Assembly: GCA_007644065.1 (NCBI GenBank)
Contig: VJWN01000030.1
Location: forward strand, 306,425-370,424
Source: Margaritispora aquatica
Taxonomy: Eukaryota; Ascomycota; Leotiomycetes; Helotiales; Discinellaceae
Direction of reading: 5' to 3'
Length of the DNA stretch: 64,000 nucleotides
Shown here: positions 31,698 to 43,054 of the stretch, in pieces
Position numbering within the stretch: the first letter of the stretch is position 1
How the letters are laid out: each line of letters opens with the position of its first letter
Translations under genes and position numbers: made by a program
The notes under the pieces: generated by a model
The model's database searches: none
Told to the model about the DNA's origin: nothing
The model's input: only the letters and a program-made list of their open reading frames with translations

Positions 31698-34600
31698 GGT
31701 TGCGGTTCAGAATCGATTGAGTTATGGTTTGTATTTTGGTTGGTATTTGGGATGTTGATTTTCTACGGTGCTCGTTAGATGGTGTTTCACCTCAATAGCG
31801 GGGTACATAATAATAATGGGACGGAATAAGCAGCGCAACTTTACACTTACAATTCAAACAAACAGCAAGACTTGAGAAGCAAACAAACATTTCATAACAC
31901 GGATTATCGTCTCCTAATAAACACCTCCAGGTCCCTCGGAACAGGTGTCCACCAACATCCCTCCGCTTCGAAAATTCTCCCCACACCAAATTACTTCAGG
32001 CTGATTGACCCCGTGAGCATCGTGTGGCTGCTTTACGACCCAATTGCGGAGGAGATATACACCAACCCCTGGATTCTCTCGCTTGCCAAAAGGAGGCTAA
32101 CCTGCCTCGGCTCGTATGGCTCGTTTTGTCCCGGCTGCCGGCTCCGTGGAACCGTCTTCGTGTTAGAGTCCTGGGTGTTGAGTGGTTGTGGTGCCGGCCC
32201 GAAATGGAGTTGGGATATGGTATCCCGTCGGTGGCGGAGGGGTAGCGATTGGTTGATCTTATGGTATTGGCATTTATCTTGTGACATAGGGAGATTGATG
32301 GACTCTTCGATCAATGCTTGATATTTAGACCAAGACACTACATCGTTGATCCTGGTGGAATACTCCTCTCGAACCATCTTGATTCTCGATCCAGATAGAT
32401 TAATCTTTTCCAGATGTCAATCATCCTCAGCCTAACTTTTAATGATTGTTCTGTTGATAGATTGCATAGCATTTTCTGTTTGTATATATTCCGTAAGTCT
32501 CGATCAATTTTAGCGAGAATGAGCCCATCACCTTCGTCAGTGAAATGATGTCTACGGTCTACCATCATAACCAAGAAAAACATCCCTCCTTGTTCAGACT
32601 ATAATATGAAACTAGGTAGCACTTGCAAGTACTTGCTTGATATTGTCAGATACTGTGCTTCCTCAAAGTTCCTGTAATTTGACCTTTTATGGTGCTCATG
32701 TCTATTTCCAATTGAGCTGTCCAACCAAGATTATCTATTTCCTTAGATATCAGTTCTAAAGCTTCAAAGAACCTATGCTGGTCCTCCACAAATCGTGCCT
32801 CCTCGTCACCAGCTCCCATGTCCTCCGCTAGCAATAAATTTAAGCAGATTCTCTCTGTAAACCTGAGGAGTTGCAGCCATTGCTCGTAGACAAACACTTT
32901 TGCTTAATGATCGCGCGTCTTGTTATACTTGTGTCATCGAAGGTTGGAACCAGCGGAAAGAACGTACGTCCGCACCGCAGAAGTTTGTGGGCATACAAAG
33001 TAGGCAGGCACCTGAAACTGTGTCTTTCTAACGTACTTCGCGAGCATCATTCAACGATACGCTGGTCGCCACATGCGTGTATAACGAGTGTATTCGGCCC
33101 CCGAGAATATAACGCTCAACCATATGATGACCAAATATGGTCGATTCAATATATACTTTTATTGCGCTGCGAAGCGTGTAGCCAAGGCTGGTATTTTGGA
33201 ATAATGATAATATATAATCGACGTTGATGAAGGAGGAACTGAGCAGTTGGGTTTATTGTAGTTTTGATTTTGTGAACAATCTTGATTCTAATAACTGGTC
33301 GTTGAACTTTGTAAAAGCTGATTCTTGGTATAGGTTCGGATCTCGTCGTGAGCTAAGAAATTTCTTGAAGTCTATACCCGCAGCCAAGTTTCGGGTCAAG
33401 CAAGGCTGTTCTCGTACTCGGTGTTTGCAAAATAGAACGAGCATCTCCAAGACGTTTCCTAGTAAGTATGCGAGTGCAACTTCTATAAATCTCACATGAT
33501 ACACAGTTTGGTGCAGAGTTTTATTGATATGAAAGGTTTATTTGTAGAAAGCTTTTCGGAATCAAAATAGAGAGGCAGTTAAAGTGGGAGTTCCGCTTAA
33601 GCTTTATTTAGTCAATAATAGCTTCCTCGGAAATATTCGTAACCTCCAAGCAACATGTTGCTGAGGCATAATTTCTCAAACAAAGTCTTTGTTAGTAAAG
33701 AAAGTTATCGATTCTTATATGAATGATTTAAAAAAATGATGTTGTGTAGAATGAAAATTTGAGGTGTTTCGCTGCGTGTCTAGTCCTTCACCTTTGTACA
33801 AGTGGTGGTGGATTGAGGTGGCTCGACTATTTACCAGTCTAGAAAGCTTGTAGCGAGAATTCTGTGCATCTGACACAGCCCCACATGCTACCATAGCTAG
33901 ACACTTCCCTCCCTTGGATACTTATTTACTGGAGTTTAACTCTGATGTCGAGGACGAGATTGACTTTAACCTTCGAAGGCGACGACGCAAGTCATACCGA
34001 AGTTTAAAAGCGTCACCTTGGTCGCAACCTCTCAAGGATATCCATCACAAGGCAGCAATTCTGCGCAGTAGCTGGTAAGAATTCCTAGGCGAGGATGATC
34101 AATGAGAAATTTAGGGAATTGTCTTTTGGCATTGCGCTGCGGACTCAGAGGTCCAGGATCACGTCACTATCCGGAGACAGGCGGTCCAAACTTTGCATTA
34201 CGTACGCCGTAACTCTTAACTCTCAACAAGAGTTGGAATCAATTCGAAGCTCCGTAGTCAATCTACAAAGAGATAGCTTTCCAAGCTATTTGTGGCTCTG
34301 TAGATGTTTACTGGATGAAAACGATAACCTTCCTAGTCACTACGATGGCATGGCAGACTTGTTTGAAGAAAAATGTTCTTCGAACTTCTTTTCATCAGAG
34401 AAACACTTGCTGGAATCTGTCTAGACTTGCTTGGGCTTAGACTTTGTGGGAAGGGTAGATTCGTGGCTAGCTTAGCCCTCGAACACTCTGATCATCACTT
34501 TTGCCTTCGAATAGAATGAAGAGAACACTAAACTACTAGCCCACCGACGCAAGCCATCTACCTACGTTTAATTTCATCACCCAGCACATATAATTCCGAA

Positions 34601-35856
34601 CCTTCCGATCGTCTTGTCTTCCAGGAGAGTTTGTGTGTTGGAATCGTAGAAATTGAGCAGCGAAGCGAGAAGCTTAACAGGCGAGCTTGTGACAAGAATT
34701 GCTTAAATAAGGTTGTACGCATGCCCCAGAAAGTGTCGAGATAGGTGGTGATATTTCCATAGTAGATGGCTTGCATAGGTCCGAAAATTTTGCACAAACT
34801 TAAGATGTCCCAAGTGCTGATTTACAGCCATGCTGATAAGCTACGTTGTTGCTTGATGCTTTGTTTATGAGGAAAATCGTTGCTAGTCTGAAGGTGTAGA
34901 CGAGTAATGCTAATGAACATGGTTTTGCTGCTAGCGTCATGGCGCTTGGTGCAGGGCTGTTATCAAAGGGCTTCGGAGCTAGGCTGTTGTTTTCGTCTTC
35001 TGACCCGAACACTAGATTATCATATATATGTGGACACATGTACTCTTCATTATCACTTCATCATCACGAGATTTCGTGGCGATTCTCCTAGCTGTAGGAT
35101 TGCAGCGCGCTACTTCCGAAAGTAAAATGTCGCTGTACTCTCACTTTGCCGAACAAAGATTTGGAGGAATGAAGTGCATATGTTGAAATAGAATGCTACT
35201 TCGTACATGGCCAAAATAACGTGTAAAGGTAGGGTTAAGCAGGGGTATAGCCATAGCTAGATTGCTTTACAGCAACCTACGACTTCACAGTATTAAGAGT
35301 GCTGCCTTTATGTTTCCCAGGTGAGCACAGAGTAGTGGCTATGAAAAGTCGAGGGATTTTGAAGCAATTTGCATAAAGCAGCATTGCGGAGACATTAGTG
35401 ACATACCCTACCCTTTTACACGTTATTTTGGCTATGTAGGAAGGGGACATAAGATTCAGCCTCACATTGGGAGCTAACGCCGAGAAATGTAATTTAGGTA
35501 AATATGGGGGCGCCGCGCAAAAATAGAAATCGTACCAGAATTCAGCCCCGTACGGCGATTCATGCCCAAATTCATATTGTGCTCCGTACTCAACAAACCC
35601 GTTACAGTGATTAGATTGGCACGTTGGTCGGTCTTGTCCCCAGATCGTAGTCGAGATAGCGGTCGACCGTGGCACGTATAAGTGGAGAGGTGCAACCCAA
35701 AGACCGCCTGGCTGGCAACTACATTTATGAACCAGCTGCATATTTGACGAGTACCCTTTCAAGCCCTAATTCTCAAGTCAAGCACTGTGCACTAATGTTC
35801 TCAATTTGACCCGCCCAATTACCAACCGTGGTATTGAACTCTTCCCACACTCCACC
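31698..35856. other. Gene-poor region, 4.2 kb
   Basis: No intact gene. Minus-strand frames at 32646-32897 and 32338-32583 have protein-like composition (Glu/Leu/Arg-rich helices) but do not join into a supported model. A plus-strand frame at 34095-34424 is similar. The region holds one MITE-like inverted repeat (35204-35438) and may consist of decayed gene or transposon material. Confidence 0.5.
35204..35438. mobile_element. MITE-like element with inverted terminal repeats
   Basis: About 32 bp at 35204-35235 (TACATGGCCAAAATAACG start) is repeated in inverted orientation at about 35404-35438 (ending TTTTGGCTATGTA) with few mismatches. The arms enclose about 170 bp without an ORF. Ends read TA...TA, as in Tc1/mariner-type MITEs. 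Only one copy is in the window, so mobility is inference. It lies 0.42 kb before the start codon of the triterpene cyclase. Confidence 0.55.
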
Positions 35857-38010
35857 ATGGATGAAGACACTCATAATCGAACTACTCTGCCGCAATTTTC
35901 ATTGCCATCACTCTGCTCACTCGCCTCACTCGCTTCCCAAGCCACTGAACTCGCTATCTCCTACTCTTGGGATCTTCTCAGAGAAAACAACCACTGGAAC
36001 GGCGAACTTCGCTCTAACGCAAGTATAACTGCCGAACAAATCTTCTTGTACCAGTCCCTGGGTTACAATCCCATTCCAGACGCATCCTCCTATCGCCATT
36101 ACTTCCTCTCGCAACAACAAGATGACGGCTCCTGGTCTATTGCCCCCGGTTCAGATTATCCTGGTTGTGTCTCCACGACCACAGAAGTTTATCTCGCTCT
36201 TAAAATTATGGGAGTTTCGACGAGTGACCTAGCGATGCTGAAAGCGAAGGAATTCGTAAGATCACAGGGAGGCGTAGCAAAGGTCCGGATATTCACCCGG
36301 TTGTTCCTCGCGCAGTTTGGATTATGGCCTTGGGATTCCATTCCACAATTACCAGTCTGGTTTGTGCTTCTTCCCGCTCACGCATTTGTGAGTATATATC
36401 GACTTGCATCGTGGGCACGATCGACAATAATACCATTGTTGATTATCCGGCATCATGAGAAAGTCTATCCACTGCCCTCTGGCGAGGGGCGATGTTTGAG
36501 GACGGAGAGGGAGAGTGGATTTTTGGATGAATTGTGGTTAGACCCGAGGAGGAAGAATGTGGCATATGCGCCGTCGTTATTGAGGCCTTGGGAGAGCGAT
36601 GTTTGGTCGTTGTTCTTTAGTGGTATTGATATGTGTTTGGCGTGGACAGAAAAGAGCCTTGTTTTGGCTCCAGTGAGGAAATATGCGAGGAGGAAATGCG
36701 TGGAGTGGATCTTGGGGCATCAAGAGAAAGAAGGGGATTGGGCTGGTATTATACCGCCTATGCATGCAGGTGTTCAGGCGCTGTTGCTGGAGGGTTATAA
36801 ATTCGAGGATGAACGCATACAGGATGCTATCAAAGCCATAGAGCGCTTTACGTGGGAGGATGAAAGGGGTGGAAAGAGGTTGCAAAGCTGCGTTAGTCCG
36901 GTTTGGGATACAGTTTTGATGACGAGGGCGTTGTGTGATGCACACGCCGGCCTAGGTGGACAGATGGTGTTGAGAATGGATGAGAGACTGAGCAATATTA
37001 TCCACTGGATCAAATCTCATCAGCTCCTAGGTCCGGAAGGTGATTGGCGAATCTACGTAGATAAAGCTGTGCTGCCAGGTGGTTTCAGCTTCGAGTACCA
37101 TAATACTTGGTATCCAGACGTTGACGACACTGCTGCCGCCATCCTGGCGCTCATCTCCCAAAACCATGCTGAGGTCGATAGCCATACAGTTACGACGGCT
37201 ACGGCGTGGATCTGCGGCCTACAGAATGCGGACGGTGGGTGGGCGGCGTTTGATCTCGGGAATGATAGGCTATGGTTGAATAAGATCCCCTTTTCCGATA
37301 TGGACGCACTGTGTGATCCTAGCAGTGCAGATGTGACCGGGAGGGTACTGGAGGCGTTTGGATTGATGATGCAGACCTTAGCTGATGAGAATGGATACGT
37401 CAACGCGTTTACTAGAGGAATGATCGAGGGGGCGTGTGTGAAGGGTATTGCGTATTTGGTGGGACAACAGGAAGGAACAGGTTCGTGGTATGGCCGTTGG
37501 GGCTCGAATTATTTGTATGGGACTTCGAACGTGCTTTGCGGATTGAAGTATTTCGTTGATGAGAATATGGATGTAAAGCATGCGATGGAGCGAGGCGTGA
37601 AATGGCTCAAGAGAGTGCAGAATGCTGATGGTGGGTGGGGTGAAGACTTACAATCATATAGGGACAAGTCTAGAGCTGGACGAGGAGTCTCGACACCTTC
37701 GCAAACGGCGTGGGCGCTGATGGGTTTATTGTCTGCCATTAAAAATGATCCTCGCGATGATGTTGCGATTGAGAGAGGTATTAAACACTTGGTTGACACA
37801 CAGACAGATGTGCGTGAAGATGAGAAGGGAGCCAGTTGGCCGGAGAAGCGGTATACTGGTACGGGATTTCCGAATTTCTTCTACATTGGATATACACTTT
37901 ATCGTCACTATTTTCCCACAATGGCCCTGGGGAGGTATTTGCGGGCTGTAAGAGCGGTAGAGGAACGAGTAGGTCTCGCTAAAGATCAACGAATATCAAT
38001 AAAATCGTGA
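35857..38010 (+). CDS. Squalene-hopene-cyclase-type triterpene cyclase
   Basis: A 717-aa intronless protein. The start is the ATG at 35857 (CCACCATGG context); the longer frame begins with TTG only. The catalytic protonation motif is DVDD at residues 421-424 (WYPDVDDTAAA). The DxDD form indicates protonation of the squalene double bond directly, as in squalene-hopene cyclases, not oxidosqualene cyclases (which have DCTAE). QW-type repeats are present: QQQDDGSW near residue 87, QNADGGWAAFD, QEGTGSWYGRWG, QNADGGWGED, and the C-terminal GTGFPNFFYIGYTLYRHYFP. All are standard for this fold. Expected reaction: cyclisation of squalene to hopanoid-type pentacyclic triterpenes at a membrane. SHC genes are mainly bacterial and occur patchily in fungi; the absence of introns fits acquisition by transfer. 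Neighbours show no further terpene-pathway genes. Confidence 0.93.
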   Translation: MDEDTHNRTTLPQFSLPSLCSLASLASQATELAISYSWDLLRENNHWNGELRSNASITAEQIFLYQSLGYNPIPDASSYRHYFLSQQQDDGSWSIAPGSDYPGCVSTTTEVYLALKIMGVSTSDLAMLKAKEFVRSQGGVAKVRIFTRLFLAQFGLWPWDSIPQLPVWFVLLPAHAFVSIYRLASWARSTIIPLLIIRHHEKVYPLPSGEGRCLRTERESGFLDELWLDPRRKNVAYAPSLLRPWESDVWSLFFSGIDMCLAWTEKSLVLAPVRKYARRKCVEWILGHQEKEGDWAGIIPPMHAGVQALLLEGYKFEDERIQDAIKAIERFTWEDERGGKRLQSCVSPVWDTVLMTRALCDAHAGLGGQMVLRMDERLSNIIHWIKSHQLLGPEGDWRIYVDKAVLPGGFSFEYHNTWYPDVDDTAAAILALISQNHAEVDSHTVTTATAWICGLQNADGGWAAFDLGNDRLWLNKIPFSDMDALCDPSSADVTGRVLEAFGLMMQTLADENGYVNAFTRGMIEGACVKGIAYLVGQQEGTGSWYGRWGSNYLYGTSNVLCGLKYFVDENMDVKHAMERGVKWLKRVQNADGGWGEDLQSYRDKSRAGRGVSTPSQTAWALMGLLSAIKNDPRDDVAIERGIKHLVDTQTDVREDEKGASWPEKRYTGTGFPNFFYIGYTLYRHYFPTMALGRYLRAVRAVEERVGLAKDQRISIKS

Positions 38011-39171
38011 ATAATCACGGGGGGTTTTTTTTCCTTTTCACAATTTCAAGGTTCTCAAGTAAGATCTTACCATCGAGAAGGCTTCACAATTCCAGTCAGA
38101 CCATGTGGAAAGGTGCGAGATAAGGCGGTGTAATTGCTATTTGCTGAAAAGTCATCCAGGGTGATAGTTCTGAAGATCTCATTTCAAAATATCAGATTCA
38201 TAGGCACCGGTCTCTGGATGTATGGCACAATTTTGTCAAACAAGTTGATGACAATTTGCTTGTTATAATATAGGCGGAGGGTTCACGAGGCCATAAGGTA
38301 GTTTCAATACTTATGCTGTCAAGGCCGAACATAAAGTGCCACAATCCTCGAACTAGCTAACAGACATAGCCTGGATCTCTGGGGTATTATTTTAGCACTC
38401 GGCCAAAACCAAATAGTCGGAAACGATTGCATCATAATACCCAGGTTTCCTGTGGCGTATTGCTGTCACAAACTAGCCTCGATTATGATCTTCCAGAGGA
38501 ATAAATTTTTAGAGAAATCTGTATTCTGTGGTCAGCTCGTGAATGATGTGGTGAATTAGCTTACTGCACAAAGAAGCTAGAGTTTCCACAATCAATTATT
38601 GACCAAGCTCTTCTTAGAGCAATAAGTAGTCAAGCTTAGCTTACAAAATGAGCCGATGAACTTTTTGCAAAATACCGCAATACGAACGCATTTGACAAGT
38701 TAACTCGAAACACTTGATTTCAAGGTAACGATTAAATTGAGTGACCACGCTGAGGCTAGAAGTAGAATAGTAAAGCTTGCTGGTAGATGAAATAAAAATC
38801 TGTTAAACTGCAATGCCAAGTCCACTCCTTGAGCTTCAGGTATTGCCCTTCGACACTGCACATTGAGTGCACTATTTAGGAACTGCCTCTGAAAGCCTCG
38901 ATGATATATAATAGCTTTAAACGTGCTGATATGCAGTCTCGAAAACCATTGTTCTCGTTTTCCTTCTACAAATATTTAGTTCAAGTCACGGAATGAGGTG
39001 ATGGGGGTTATAACTACCAGTATGGAAGTGGTGAGGTCGTCGAGCCCCACCTTGGGAGCATTTTACACCACGTGATCCGGATCAAGGTTTCCCCAAGCCT
39101 TCGCGTTCCCCAAGAACAAAGTCGCGATTGCTTCATATCAAATCAGCGAAATCCATTCCACAATCAGCACC
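38011..39171. other. Intergenic, 1.2 kb
   Basis: The 3' flank of the cyclase and the promoter of the SR protein. A G6/T8 homopolymer junction lies just after the cyclase stop. No gene supported. Confidence 0.6.
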
Positions 39172-40132
39172 ATGGCTTCAAGATCGCCATCACGAGGAAG
39201 AGCACGGAGTCGTACTCCTTACTCTGATTCTCATGCGCCAAAAGTTGAATCTAGGTCTCGATCACCACGACGATCAATCACTCCTCGCTCTCCAAGCCGC
39301 AGTCGCAGTCGCAGTCGAACCCCGAGAAGAAATGGCAGATACAAGAGTCAAAGTCGAAGTCGCAGCAGAAGCATTAGCCGTGGCAGAAGTCCAAGCCCAG
39401 TCAGGAGCACAAAGGTATGGTTGCTTTAGCGATACTAATCTGACGACTGCTAATTCTTTCTAGGTTGTCATTGAGAAGCTTTCCAAGAACGTCAACGAAG
39501 CGCACCTTCGCGAGATCTTCTCTGCGTATGGGCAGATCCGCGACCTTGATATGCCCATGAACAGACAATGTATGTCCTTGGCTCACTCTGCTATACAACC
39601 ACTAACTCGTTCAGTCAATACCAATCGAGGCACAGCATATATTCTTTACACATCCGAAACAGACGCAGAGGCAGCCATTGCTCACATGCATGAATCTCAG
39701 ATTGATGGTACCTTGATTAATGTTTCCATCGTCCTCCCGCGCCGCAAATTCTCACCATCTCCACCCTTGGCACGACGGGGCGCAAACATTGATCCAAGAC
39801 GCCCACCAGCGAACAACTACGGACGTTCTGAACAGGCTCCTCCTAGACGTCGATCTCCGCCGGCACCATACAACAGTCGAGGTGAGAGAGGATCTGATAT
39901 GTATAGACCAAGAACCAAGTCCCGCTCTCGATCGCCCAGACGACACAGAAGTAGAACCAGGTCATCATCTCGTTCACGATCACCACCAAGAAGACGTAGT
40001 GGAAGAAAGGCCAGCCCAGTAAGAAATGGAGGAGGTCGACGCAGAAGAAGTCTCAGCTATAGCAGCTACAGTAGCTATGGTGACAGAAGCAGAAGCCGCA
40101 GCAGAGCTCGTGGAACAACAAGCAGACGCTAG
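39172..40132 (+). CDS. RNPS1-like SR-rich RNA-binding protein
   Basis: Three exons: 39172-39414, 39464-39569 and 39615-40132. The introns are 49 and 45 nt. The product is 288 aa. Residues 1-80 are an RS domain (alternating Arg-Ser). One RRM spans residues 82 to about 158: VVIEKLSKNVNEAHLREIFS (RNP2 region), YGQIRDLDMPMNRQ, RGTAYILYTSETDAEAAI (RNP1 region) and IDGTLINVSIVLPRRKF. A second long RS/Pro-rich tail follows. The architecture, RS-RRM-RS with this short RRM, matches RNPS1, which associates with the exon junction complex and the ASAP complex in nuclear splicing. The intron positions fall at the start and within the RRM. Confidence 0.9.
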
Positions 40133-40718
40133 GACCTAGCGTTGGGAGAATTATAGGAGGGTAAAATAGGCGTTAGGAATTGGGCAAGGTATTTTCTTGA
40201 TGGTTTTAGAGATACCATTATTTGGCTCTACCAGAGTCACTCGCAGCTGTATCGAGAGAAGTATGATCATGAAATTTGTGGGGTTTGGCGCAACTTCCTG
40301 TATTAAGTAACGATACAAAGCCAGGTACTGGAGGGGTCTTTCCTGACCAGATAAATGTATCAACATGATTTCTATTTCTCTCGGTGTTTTTGAGATCTTG
40401 CCCGTTGCTCATCTTTATCACTCATTGCTAACAAACTATAAAAAACATCTTTCTTCTCTGCCCTATAATGGTCGAAGATTATATTCAATACTTCGACTTG
40501 GCACGCACTCCTATGAATATCTCAATCAATAACATTTTATTAGTGCGAGCAGACTGAAGGTAGTGACCTTTCTATCTACTCATAACTCTCCTCATCAGTA
40601 GGAATTTCTTTGGTGAGCCAGCTAAGTTTGGATATCAATTAACTTCCCGAATGCAGCAGTCTTACCAAGCATCACACTGGCACAAGTACCTCAGTCAATC
40701 CTCCCACGCAGTTCCTAG
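40133..40718. other. Intergenic, 0.6 kb
   Basis: Between two plus-strand genes. Nothing specific seen. Confidence 0.5.
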
Positions 40719-42438
40719 ATGCACCGATCTAAAACAGACCCTTTCGAGCCGTGCGTCCTTGTCGAGTCAAGCCGAGTAAATGGACATTCACCGAGAATGC
40801 ATTCAAAGCAGGAACTAGAGCTGGTTGGTGACTCGCATGGTTTCTGTGCTGATATTCGTGATTCTCAGTCATGGCAGAAACATGACACGTCCAAGACAGA
40901 GAACCATCACGAAACACATTTCAAAAAGCATCAGCGACACTATGAAAAGCACAAAAGGCACCACGAGATGAGGCAAAAGAAGTATGAAATACAGTCCTCT
41001 GCAGACTCGTCGGGATCATATCAAGAACTACCCTCTGCTTCTTCAGAGCCATCCATGAATCAGATGGGTCCTCAGCAAAACCCTGTGCTATCTGAAGATT
41101 CGTCGACCTTCGAACATAATGTCTCCATCCGTCCCACTACATCAATGGCACTGGAGCGATCTGAAAATCGAATTGTCCAAAAGGAGGAAATATTGTCACG
41201 CCTCAACAGGCGTACTGGGAGTCCTCTGTCGGAAACAGGCCAAGAGGAGGTTGACATGAATACTCCCCTGGCAGTTGAATGTACAGGTGGTGAAGCCTGT
41301 GAAACACAGGTCGGTGATATCATCACTTATAACGAATCTGTGGAATTATCAATTCCAAATGGTCTTGTAATCATGGCCAACGATAATGATCGGATTATCC
41401 GGGGATTTCCGTGTCCTCCACAAATGCAAGCATTCTTCACACGAGAACAATGGAAGGAAATCAGTGACAAGCTTGCAAAAAATGGACCTCACGAAATTCA
41501 GACTGAAACTGATATGGGCTATTATATCGAGGAGATTTTTGATACAGCCGCTATGCTAGATGGCAAGTACTTCCGCCCTGCTGGTATGTTGATGCGTTTG
41601 GATTGTCCTGGCGAGAGCAAGTACTGTCCAGACGACATGGAAGTTTACCGAGATCCAACCAAATCAGATGAACGATTTGTAAGCTACATTGCAAAGTCGA
41701 GAAGAAACAAAGCCAGGGAAGAGGCGAAGAAAACACGAAAAGATCTAGGACAAAAGAAAGAACGTATTAGCAGGCGTGACAAGAAGATTCAGAAAGAGGA
41801 GATGCATGCTTTGGTGCGTGATGAAGTTTTCAAGCGCAAAATTGTGGAGTCTCTGCGTTTAGTGCTTGATCCTGTTAGTATACTGAAAGACGGCGACAAA
41901 GCTACAAAACACGGTATGCTAGATCCTTTTCGTCGTTGAATACCCTGTTGATAGCTGTACAGGTTGGAGGGAATGGCAGAATCAGTGTATTACTGCCGCC
42001 CGCCTCACTAAACACATCTCCCCGCCACCTACGCACAACAAGCCTTGGGACTTTTCTCAGCTTTCCTTCCGTAAAGACCGATGGCCACCCTCCAAACATC
42101 TCTACTATGAACGTTTCAGAGGACAAACGATCGTCGTAAAGACGAAGGAGCCGGTCACTCGTGCGTACAGCTACGGATATGCAGCTGCAAGCATCGTGTA
42201 TGATCCTTCTTGGCGAACGAGCGATATCTTGAGAGACGTTGCAATGAGGGAAGTCAAACAGGTCTTCTTTGTGCCAGATTGGGATAGTATGGACCAGAGG
42301 GGTGGTGGAGTTCCGGGATCGAGAAGCGTAATCCTTTGCGATAGTGGTGTGCCCTTTGAGCTTATGAGGAGGAAGTGGGGTGTCCTTGAGAAGGAGGTGA
42401 ACGAGGAGGAGAAATTGAAGGGGTGTAAGGTTATGTGA
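40719..42438 (+). CDS. Hypothetical charged protein, 556 aa
   Basis: Two exons: 40719-41913 and 41963-42438. The 49-nt intron was inferred because it joins DKATKHG to WREWQNQCITAARLTK in frame and opens a further 158 codons. Residues about 60-95 are His/Lys/Arg-rich (repeated HKRHHE-like), then a Ser/Glu-rich disordered stretch. The second half is ordered: RGFPCPPQMQAFFTREQW, a Cys-containing LDCPGESKYCPDD segment, and a long basic coiled region (RRNKAREEAKKTRKD). Exon 2 has YYERFRGQTIVVKTKEP and IVYDPSWRTSDILRDVAMREV, which look like strands and a helix of a folded domain. No family recognised. Basic runs would suit a nuclear protein. Confidence 0.75.
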
Positions 42439-43054
42439 GATTGTCCGTTGTTGGCTTTGTAACGGCATTTAGATTGTATCGTATTCTTGATTAGAAAACA
42501 ACTCTAGGTCAAAACTGATTATGCGTTGATAGATATTATTATTCAAGATGTTTCTCTCCACGATTTTACACTCTGACCTCGTCAATAGGCAATGAGAACT
42601 AAACTCTCTTCATTAGGTCTTTTGGATCATCTTACAATTTTCGTTTTGAGATAAGAATCGTATCAAGTACTATGACCTTCGAAGCAGGTAATCTGCTTAC
42701 TTTGGTAAATGAATACATCGATAGATTTTGTACGTCTGGATCTCGCTTATGCCTGGCAATTTGACGAGAGTCCGGAGAGCGATCCCGAGAAGAACGACGA
42801 ATAGAAGGCCACAGATATATGAAACCACGAGAGGCTCAAAGCTGAGTTTTTATATATCTCAAAGATTTAATGTTTTCTAAGAAGCATCTATCACACTTGA
42901 CAGCATGACTAACTCCCCGCTCGACTAAATTTCACCACCACGAATCGAATAGCCTAGTTACAAATTAAAACAACGAAACACAGACAACAACACATGACAG
43001 GTGCAACAGTCTTTATCTTTCTTACCACGGGAAAAAAAAGTCCGACAAGTGAGC
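42439..43054. other. Convergent intergenic region, 0.6 kb
   Basis: The 3' ends of the hypothetical gene and of the hydrolase face each other here. No gene supported. Confidence 0.6.
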
